Assembly: GCA_900771325.1 (NCBI GenBank)
Contig: CAAGNN010000100.1
Span: 1-11,961 of the forward strand
DNA: 11,961 bases
DNA from: Kiritimatiellia bacterium
Lineage (GTDB): Bacteria; Verrucomicrobiota; Kiritimatiellia; RFP12; DVOR01
Reading direction: 5' to 3'
Both the position numbers and the translations under genes were made by a program. The notes beneath the pieces were generated by a model. That model was not told the DNA's origin. It saw nothing but the letters and a program-made list of their open reading frames with translations, and ran no database searches. Numbering within the stretch: the stretch's first letter is position 1; each line of letters begins with the position of its first letter. Of the stretch, positions 1 to 7,700 are shown piece by piece.

Positions 1-163
1 CCCCGGGTTGACCCCCGACCCGCCCCGGGTTGACCCCCGACCCGCCCCGGGTTGACCCCCGACCCGCCCCGGGTTGACCTTGGACCCGCCCCGGGTTGGC
101 CTCGAGGTAGGCCCGGGTTGACCCTCGACCCGGGGCGGGTTCGTTTTGGACCCGGGGCGGGGA
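1..163. repeat. 22-bp GC-rich tandem repeat array (left)
   Basis: The GGGTT core recurs at 5, 27, 49, 71, 93, 115 and 137, with a degenerate copy at 159, so the period is exactly 22 bp. The unit reads GACCCGCCCCGGGTT followed by GACCCCC. The first four copies are almost identical and the later ones diverge toward the gene. The copies at 127-141 and 149-162 carry GACCC-GGGGC-GGG instead of GACCC-GCCCC-GGG, so the palindrome core is flipped. The array is cut by the window start. It sits upstream of the promoter and contains no convincing gene. Its function is unknown. Confidence 0.95.
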
Positions 164-188
164 GGTCGCGGCGGGCGAGGTGCCGCGC

Positions 189-217
189 TTGACTTTCTGT
201 GGGGAAGGGGATACACT
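189..217 (+). promoter_or_regulatory. Predicted sigma70-type promoter for the two-gene unit
   Basis: TTGACT at 189-194 and TACACT at 212-217 are separated by a 17-nt spacer, each matching the consensus hexamer at five and four positions respectively. Transcription would begin near A224. This is the only well-spaced promoter I could find upstream of the first gene. It implies an untranslated leader of about 270 nt. Confidence 0.65.
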
Positions 218-308
218 GTGGGCAAATCGTTTGAGTTGCGGTAGTGTTCGCGAGAACCTCCTGCCACGCCTCGGGCGCCATAGAAAGTTGCGTCACGCAA
301 CCTTATTC

Positions 309-435
309 GTTCGATAGGAACTAGCACCTCCTGCGAGAGAACGAACGGGCTGCGGAGGCGCGCTGGGGTTATTCCCTGGCGTGTTTCCCCGTTTGTGTTT
401 TCTCTCAGGGCAAGTGCTAGGCCTCTATCGAGAAC
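309..435 (+). ncRNA. 127-nt extended imperfect hairpin in the leader (candidate structured RNA)
   Basis: Nested pairing can be traced by hand from the outside in: 309-310/434-435, TCGATAG 311-317 with CTATCGA 425-431, CTAGCAC 321-327 with GTGCTAG 414-420, CCTG 330-333 with CAGG 406-409, AGAGAA 336-341 with TTCTCT 400-405, CGAAC 342-346 with GTTTG 391-395, GGG 347-349 with CCC 388-390, and CGCTGGGG 361-368 with CCCTGGCG 374-381 closed by a TTATT loop. This gives roughly 42 pairs (a few G-U) with small internal loops. No T tract follows, so it is not a simple terminator. It ends 57 nt before the ATG. I do not recognise it as a known RNA family. It could equally be a DNA-level palindromic element. 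Confidence 0.55.
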
Positions 436-482
436 ATACGGCAGGAGACACGCCTTTTGTGTCTTCGGCCCGGAACAGAGAC

Positions 483-487
483 GGAGG
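483..487 (+). promoter_or_regulatory. Ribosome binding site GGAGG for gene 1
   Basis: GGAGG lies 5 nt before the ATG at 493. It decides the start: the alternative in-frame TTG at 457 has no such site and would add 12 residues ahead of a clean signal peptide. Confidence 0.85.
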
Positions 488-492
488 CAGAG

Positions 493-1674
493 ATGAAAGC
501 AGGACTTGCCGCACTCTTCGCGGTGCTAATCGGCCAGGTGATTTTGGCCGCGGTGAGCGTCACGGATGTTAAGGTGCAACAGCGTTGGCCGTGGAATGGG
601 TTGGTGGATATCGACTATACCCTGACGTGCGACACGGCCGATGCCGACATCTACGTCTATCCCACGGCGCTGGATGGCGACCGGATGATTGCCCTCTCGC
701 CGCGGACGCTCTCGGGCGACGGGGCGAGCGCGCCGGTCAAGGCGGGCACCCACCGGATGACTTGGGATATGGGCACCGATCAGCCCAACCTCCACTCCTC
801 TGCCTTTACCATCACCCTCCACGCCTACACCGGTGCCGCGCCCTATATGATTCTCGACCTCTCTAGCGGCGCGGACTCCACCCACTACCCGGTCTCTTAC
901 GCCAACACCTGCCCGGATTTGACCGACAATACTTACAAGACCACCAAGATGGTCTTCAAGCTCATCCTGCCGGGGACCTTTATGATGGGCAGCCCGACCA
1001 CTGAGTCCGGGCGCACCGATAACGAGGACCTCCACGAGGTTACGCTCACCCAGCCTTACTATATGGCCATCTACGAATGCACCCGCCAGCAGTGGTTCCA
1101 GGTGACGGGCGTGTGGCCGAGTGAACGGTCTAACAACCGCACCAACGGCCCGGCGCAGTATGTCTCGTGGTCGGATATTCGCGGCTCGGTGGCGGCACTC
1201 ACCTGGCCGACCACCGACCAGGTGGACAATGGCTCCTACCTCGGGAAGTTGCGGATGCGCACCGGCCTCACCTTCGACCTGCCCACCGAGGCGCAGTGGG
1301 AATATGCCTGCCGCGCCGGCACCTCCACTCGCTGGAGCTCCGGCGAAGACCCTAACGCCATCAATGGAAGGTATAATCTAGCCTATTACTCTGGCCCGGC
1401 GGTGGTGGGTTCCTATGCGCCCAACGCCTGGGGGCTCTACGATATGCACGGCAATGTGTGGGAGTGGTGTGTGGATAGTTGGAAGGATCACCTGGGCACG
1501 GCGGCTGTCACAGACCCCACGGGGCCGGCTACGGATGGCTACCGTGTGATTCGCGGTGGCCGCTGGAACGCCGCCGCGGCGGATGTTCGTTCGGCCTATC
1601 GTACCTACAGCAACCGGGACAACAGGGACGGCTACATCGGGTTCCGTGCCGTTTGCCGGCCGATGATGAAGTAG
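493..1674 (+). CDS. Secreted SUMF1/FGE-fold protein lacking the catalytic cysteines
   Basis: The 393-residue protein starts with a signal peptide (about 1-20, cleavage near ILAA|VSV). Residues about 21-150 form an Ig-like beta module beginning VTDVKVQQRWPWNG, which I recall as common ahead of SUMF1 domains in Kiritimatiellota and Lentisphaerota proteins. Residues about 155-390 are the formylglycine-generating-enzyme-like domain: FKLILPGTFMMGSP near 155, FDLPTEAQWEYACRAG, YDMHGNVWEWC around 316-326, RVIRGGRW ending at 358 and GFRAVCRP near the end. In true FGE two cysteines follow the GG-S motif. Here the equivalent positions are Ala360 and Val365, so formylglycine formation is unlikely and a structural or ligand-binding (C-type-lectin-like fold) role is more probable. 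The C-terminal loop (359-381) is rich in N, D, Y, A and R and resembles variable regions of retroelement-diversified proteins. The gene shares its transcript and strand with the giant protein 55 nt downstream. Confidence 0.9.
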   Translation: MKAGLAALFAVLIGQVILAAVSVTDVKVQQRWPWNGLVDIDYTLTCDTADADIYVYPTALDGDRMIALSPRTLSGDGASAPVKAGTHRMTWDMGTDQPNLHSSAFTITLHAYTGAAPYMILDLSSGADSTHYPVSYANTCPDLTDNTYKTTKMVFKLILPGTFMMGSPTTESGRTDNEDLHEVTLTQPYYMAIYECTRQQWFQVTGVWPSERSNNRTNGPAQYVSWSDIRGSVAALTWPTTDQVDNGSYLGKLRMRTGLTFDLPTEAQWEYACRAGTSTRWSSGEDPNAINGRYNLAYYSGPAVVGSYAPNAWGLYDMHGNVWEWCVDSWKDHLGTAAVTDPTGPATDGYRVIRGGRWNAAAADVRSAYRTYSNRDNRDGYIGFRAVCRPMMK

Positions 1675-1680
1675 GGTGGA

Positions 1681-1694
1681 GCCCCGAGCGGGGC
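1681..1694 (+). other. Intergenic GC hairpin
   Basis: GCCCC-GAGC-GGGGC forms a perfect 5-bp stem (6 bp if the loop is shrunk to AG) seven nt after the first stop codon. No T tract follows, so full termination is unlikely. It may attenuate read-through or protect the 3' end of the upstream message. Confidence 0.5.
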
Positions 1695-1718
1695 GATGGT
1701 AAGCGATTGAGAGCAGAC

Positions 1719-1724
1719 GGGAGG
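1719..1724 (+). promoter_or_regulatory. Ribosome binding site GGGAGG for gene 2
   Basis: GGGAGG lies 5 nt before the ATG at 1730. It supports that start and matches the arrangement of gene 1, as expected for efficient translation of a large protein. Confidence 0.85.
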
Positions 1725-1729
1725 CGCGT

Positions 1730-4700
1730 ATGAGGCGTTGGTTCGGCGTGGTGTGTGCGTTGGCGGCCGCAGGGAGTGCCCTGGGGCAGGTGGAGCTGGC
1801 GCAGTGGGGGGCGGCGAGTTCGGCGGCGGTGCGCGTCGATGCGCGGCCGGTGGCGTTGGCCTCGGGGCGGGAGGCGCTGCCGACGGCGCTTGGCGAGGTG
1901 GCGTGCGATGGGGTGGCGTTGGCGGGCGGCGCGTGGGAGACGGCCGCGCTCCCGGATGGGTGGCACACGCTCACGGCCGAGGCCGCGACCAACGCGGTCT
2001 CGGTGCTGACGCTCAATGGCCCGGGGGTGCAGGTGCACGGGGGGCGGCTGGGGGGCGACGTGCGGTGGGCGGCGGAGTCGGTGCAGGTGGTGCGCCATTG
2101 GGTGGTGGTGCCGAGCGGGGTCACGCTGAGCGTTCAGGCGGGGACGGTGGTCAAGTTTGCCGAGGGGAGCGGCCTGTGGGTGGAGGATGGGGGCAAGCTG
2201 GAGGTTGAGGCGGCGGAGGCGGGGAGCTATGCCACCTTCACCGCGCTTGCGGATGATGCGCGCGGCGGGGATAGCGATTGGCGCGCCGGCGAGGGGGCGG
2301 GGGCAACGTGGCAGCTGGTGCTCGCGCCCAATGCCACCTTTGCCGATAACGGGCTCTTGGAGGCGCGCTATGGGAAGAGCGTGCCGCGTTGGGGGAGTGT
2401 GTCGATTGGCGATGCGGTGACGAGCGAGCTCTATGAGACGGTGCGGGTGCCGATAACCGTCAGCGGCACGCGCACCGAGCCCTTGACGGTGGCGTGGGAG
2501 ACCGCCGACGGCACGGCCGTGGCGGGCGAAGACTACGGCGCCTCCGCCGGGCGGCTCACCTGGCAGAGCGGCGAGAGCACCACGAAGTATGCCGAAATCC
2601 CCATCTTGCCGGACGAAGCGAGCGAGGAGACCGAGCACTTTAAGGTCCGCATCGTTCTCGCCTATGGGCTTAACATTACCCGCGCCGAGGCGACGGTGAC
2701 GCTGAATAACTACGACCCGGCCGAGGGGCCCTTCGGCGCGCTCGCGCACGCCAGCGGCACCTCGGAGGCTGTGCGGGTGGACGCGCGCGAGACGTTGGGC
2801 GGGCGTTTGGCCCACGGCACGGTGGCCCTGAGCGAGGTGGCGGGCGAGGTGACGTGCGATGGCGCGGCGGTTGCCGAGGGGCTCTGGGAGACTGCTGCTC
2901 TGGCCGACGGCCTCCACACCCTTGCCCAGGCCGGGCAGGAGGCGCGTGTGACGACCCTTAACACGCCCGCAGTACACATCGCCTACGGTCGCCTGAGCGA
3001 GGACACCACCTGGAGCGCGGCACAGACCCATCTGGTGCGCAACTGGGTGGTCATCCCCAAGGGCGTCACCCTGACCGTGACGGCCGGCAGCGTGGTGAAG
3101 TTTACCCCCGGCAGCGGCATTTGGATTGAGGATGGCGGCAAGCTCGACGTCCAGGGCTCGGCCGAGGAGCTCGTGGTCTTTACCCATAGCGCCGATAACA
3201 ACCTCGGCGAGCAGGTCTCCTTTGAGGCAGAGGCGGAGGCGACGATGAATGCCTACGCCATCGTCAAGGGGCCGAATGCCACCTTCACCGATAACGGTTG
3301 GCTGGCGGCTAAGTGGCTGGATGTGGCCACCTTCGGGCGCATCACCCTCCATCCGGCGACCACGGCGGTGACCGCCGGGGCGGTGCGCGTGCCGGTGACG
3401 CTCTCGGGGACGCGCAATGCGCCCTTCGTGTTGCGGTGGGTGGCCGAGGAGGGGAGCGCCAAGCTCGGGGAGGATTATACCCTCGCCGCCGGGGAGCTGA
3501 GCTGGAGCGGCACCTCCGAGGGCACCAAGCACATCGTCATCCCGATTCTCGATAATCCGGAGAACACCGAGCGGCGCTCCTTCAAGGTCCGCGCGGACAT
3601 CGTCTGTGGGATGAATGTCTCGCCCGATCCGGTGGAGGTCACGCTCTACCGCAATGGGCTGGAGGCGCAGCTCGGCGCGGGCTCGCCCTTCGCGTGGGAG
3701 AGCCGGCAGAGCGCGGCCGTTCGCCTGGATGGGCGGCTCGACGAAGCCGGGGCCGTGGCCTCCGGCAGCGAGGCGGTCCACCCCTGGGCGGGTGCGGCGT
3801 GCGATGGCGAGGCGTTGACCTCCGGCGCGTGGGAGACGGCCGCGTTGGCCGACGCTTGGCACACGCTGACCTTGGACGATGCGGCGCGCGAGCTGCTGAC
3901 GCTCAACGACCCGGGCGTGCGCGTGGTCGGCGGGCGCCTTGCCGAGGCGACGCAGTGGACGGCGGAGGCGGTCTATGTGGTGCGCCATTGGGTGGTGGTG
4001 CCGCGCGGGGTCACGCTGCAGGTGGCAGCCGGGACGGTGGTCAAGTTCCTGCCGGGCACGGGGCTGTGGATTGAGGATGGCGGCACGGTGGAGATTACCG
4101 GCGAGGCCGGGCAGGATGTCATCTTCACCGACTTTGAGGATGATAGCGCAGGGGGTGATACGGACCGGCGCGAGCCGAGCGAGGCCCCGGCGCAGAATCG
4201 TTGGCAGGTTAAGCGCGCGCCGAGTGGCACCTTGAAGGAAAATGGCTACTGGCAGGTGCGCGGCCACACGCTGGGGGTCAACTTCGCCACGGTGGCCATT
4301 CAGGATGCCCTCGCCCGCGAGGCGCAGGGCGAAGTGTGGGTGCCGGTCACGATCTCGGGCACGCGCAAGGCCTTCTTTAGCCTCGACTGGGAGGCCGTCT
4401 CGGGCACCGCCTCGGTGGCGGAAGACCTGGGCGAGACGGTCTCGGGCACGCTCGCGTGGTCGAGCACCGACCAAGGGACCCAGTTTATCCGCATTCCCGT
4501 GGTGCAGGATGGCGTGGTCGAGGGCTGCGAGCAGCTGACCGTGCGCCTCACGGCCGTGCGTGGCGCGAATGCTTCGCGGCGCGAGGCGGCCGTGACGCTC
4601 TACGATTCCGAGCCGGCGGCCGATGGCGAGGCGCTGGCGGTCTCGTGGGAGAGCGAGGGCAATCAGCCCACCTCGCCGGCGGCCACGGTCAGGGCCCTGC

Positions 4701-7700
4701 AGGAGAACTTCCAGGACACCTTGATTGTGGGCGGCGAGCAGCCCTTCCGCTACAGTCCCTACTGGCAGGCGCAGACCGAGGATTGGCGCGCGTGTACCGT
4801 CGAGATTGCCTGTGCCCGCACCGGGGCCGCCGAGCAGCGGGTGCTCTTCCGCGGCGATGCGGGGGCGGAGGGCGAGTTCCTCTGGCGCGTCCAGAACCTC
4901 GATGACGGCGAGCTGCTGCTCTCGCACCGCATTTACGGCCCGGATGGCACGCTGCGCGCCACCACCTCGCGGATGCTGCGCTACCTGAGCGCCTCCGAGC
5001 TGCATAGCGGCGTGATTGGCGAGGACACCGTCTGGCAGGCGGGGAAGGTCCACCTCGTCTATGGCGATGTCACGGTGGCTTCCGGCGTCACGCTGACCAT
5101 TGAGCCGGGCGCGGTGGTGAAGTTCTGCGATGGCACCGGCCTCTACGGTGAAGATTACACCGCCGTCATCCTGGGCCAGGGCGTCACCTTCACCCACTTC
5201 GCCGATGACACCTGCGGCGGCGACACCAACCTCGACGGCAGCCGCTCCCAGCCAAACTACGGCACCTACACCCTCGGCGGGCACATCGTCACCGACGAAA
5301 AGACCGCCTTCCGTTGCCGGCAGGAGACCAACCTCTCGACGATCAAGAGCGACACTACGCGCTTGGAGAGCGGTAACGTCTACCTGGTGGATAAGGACCT
5401 GACCTTTACGAGCGGGCAGAGCCTCATCGTCGAGCCGGGCGTGGTGGTGAAGTTCGCCGCCAATACCTCGATGACCTTCCAGAGCGGTGCCACCCTTCAG
5501 GCCCAGGGGACGCGGGCGGAGCCAATCTTCTTCACCTCGATTAAGGATGACGCGCACGGCGGCGACACTAACGAAGACGGCGATGCCACCTCGCCCCAAG
5601 CCGGCGATTGGCACCAGGTCAATGTGCTTGGGATGGCAAGCCTGGACCACGTCTCCTTCCTGTATTGTAGTGCCAAGAATAACCAAGGCGGCCTGTTCGT
5701 AGGGGGAACGGTCGAGGCGCGCAACAGCACCTTCGCGCACTGTATGTACGATTGTTGCCGCGTGGTGGGCGGGAGCCTGCGCGCGGAGAATTGCGTCTTC
5801 ACGGATGGCTCGATGGGCGCGGCCACAGCAGGGGGGCACGCGGACTTTGTGAACTGCGTCTTCAATGGGCTGACAATCGCCGTCCGGTGGGCAAACGGTA
5901 CCTATGCCAACTGCATCTTCTCGGACATTGCCTCTACCTTTATGGATTCGGCCGGCAGCGACTTCTCCCACTGCCTCTATTGGAATGCACCGGGCTTTGG
6001 ACCTCAGTCGGCCTCGCTCGTCGGGCAGAATGGCAATGTGTGGGGCGACCCGTGTTTCGTCGACCCTGATGGCGGCGACTTCCACATCCAACTCGGCTCG
6101 GCGGCGGTCGATATGGCCGACGGCTCCGTCGCCCCGGCGCTGGACTATTACGGTCAGCCGCGTATGGACATCGAGACGGCCGAGAAGCTCGGCGAGCCGG
6201 CCGCGAACGGGGCCATCCCCGATGCCGGCATTCACGAGCTGATGCCCCGCACCACCGAGGCGGACACTGACCTTGCCCTCGATACCATCGAGCTTCCGCA
6301 GGCCGGGGCGGTCGGCGGGGAGATTACCCTGGCGTGGACGGTGCAGAACGTGGGGGCCAAGGCCGTCGACGGATCCTGGCGCGACGCGCTCTCGCTCGTG
6401 AACGATGGCAGTGGGCAGGAGGTGCCCTTGGGGACCTTCGTCGTGGAGGGCTATATCGCGCCGGGCGGTACCAAGCGCACCGAGCGCACCGTCATCGTGC
6501 CGCCGCTGGCCGAAGGCGCCTGGCGCGTCAAGGTGGTGGCGAATGCGTATCGGGACGTTTGGGAGGGCGCGCTGACGAGCAACAACCTGCTCCTGAGCGA
6601 GGAGACAATCACCCTCTCGGTGCAGACGCTCTCGCTGGGCACCACGTCGTGGTTCTTCTCGGCCGGCGGTTGGCAACTCTGGCGCATTCCCGCCGAGGCG
6701 GCCGGGTGTAGCCTGACGCTCACGGCGCCCCGAGGCGCGTCGGTGGCCTACTCGGTGGCGCCCTTCGGCGAGCAGATTGCCACCAAGCACGTCACCACCT
6801 TTACCGCGTCGCCCGGGCTCGCCGGCGGTTGGCTCTACGTTGAGACGCCGGAGATGGCGCAGGAGGTCATCCTCGCGCTTGAGTCGCGCATCGAGCTCGC
6901 CTCCCTCTCGCCCACCTGGGTGGAGGCCAAGCGGCAGACCCTGACGCTCACCTTGCAGGGCGCCGGCTTCACCGAGCAGTCGCAGTGCAGTCTGCTGACC
7001 GAGGCCGGTGAGAGCATTCGCGCCGATGCGGTGGTGTGCCTCTCGGCGGGCACCCTGCGCGCCACCTTCACGGACATCACCCTGGCCGAGGAGGCGCGCT
7101 ACACGCCGATGGTGGAAGAGGGCTCGCAGCGCGCGACCTTGCCTGCGGCCTTGCTCGCAACCAACCGGGTCAGCGCGGATGGCATCGAAGCCGAGATCTC
7201 CATCCCCTCGGCCATCCGCCCCGGGCGCCTCTACGAGGCCGCGCTCACCTTCCGCAACACATCGGATGTCGCCGTTCCCGCGCCCATCTTTAAGGTTGTG
7301 GCCCAGCGCGGGGCCATCCTGTCGCTGACGGCCGACTTCGCTCAGCAAGCTGAAAGCCTGGTGCTCGTGGGGATTGCCGCCGAGGGCGAGGCGGGCGTCA
7401 TCGCGCCCGGCGCCTCCGGCCGTCTGCCCTTCTTCTTCAAGGGCACCGACTCCGGCAGTCCGCTCATCAGTTTCTCGACGATGAAGCCCAATTCGCCCTT
7501 CGCCCTGAACTCCCGCTTCTCCTCGGCGCAGGCCTACATCGCGGCGATGAGCCAGGCGGCCACGGCCCTCAACAGCACCTCGCCCACGCCCATCTACGAT
7601 GCCGAGCGCATCTCGGTCTACGCCCAGCTGATGGCCGACGGCCTCGCCGACGGTCGCCTCCTGGCCAAACTCTACGATACCGAACTCCAAGCCCCGGCCG

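Larger units (their letters stand above)
224..492 (+). promoter_or_regulatory. Long structured 5' leader
   Basis: This is the predicted untranslated leader between the promoter and the ATG at 493. No credible ORF lies in it. It holds a short GTTC-GCGA-GAAC hairpin with a GNRA-type loop (246-257), a GTTGCG-TCA-CGCAAC hairpin (287-301) and the large hairpin at 309-435. ACCTCCTGC occurs twice (256-264 and 326-334). CTCCTGC in either copy can pair with GCAGGAG at 441-447, and CCTCC is complementary to the GGAGG ribosome binding site. Control of translation or transcript stability is plausible but is inference only. Confidence 0.5.

Noticed and set aside
1..163. CRISPR array
   Set aside because: Period is only 22 bp with no unique spacers and no cas genes. 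It is a simple tandem repeat.
287..435. Integron attC site
   Set aside because: Although it is a long imperfect palindrome, it lacks the RYYYAAC and GTTRRRY core boxes in the right positions, and no integrase or cassette array is present.
457..492. Upstream TTG start for gene 1 adding 12 residues
   Set aside because: It lacks a ribosome binding site and puts a charged, non-signal sequence ahead of a clean signal peptide. The ATG at 493 has GGAGG 5 nt upstream.
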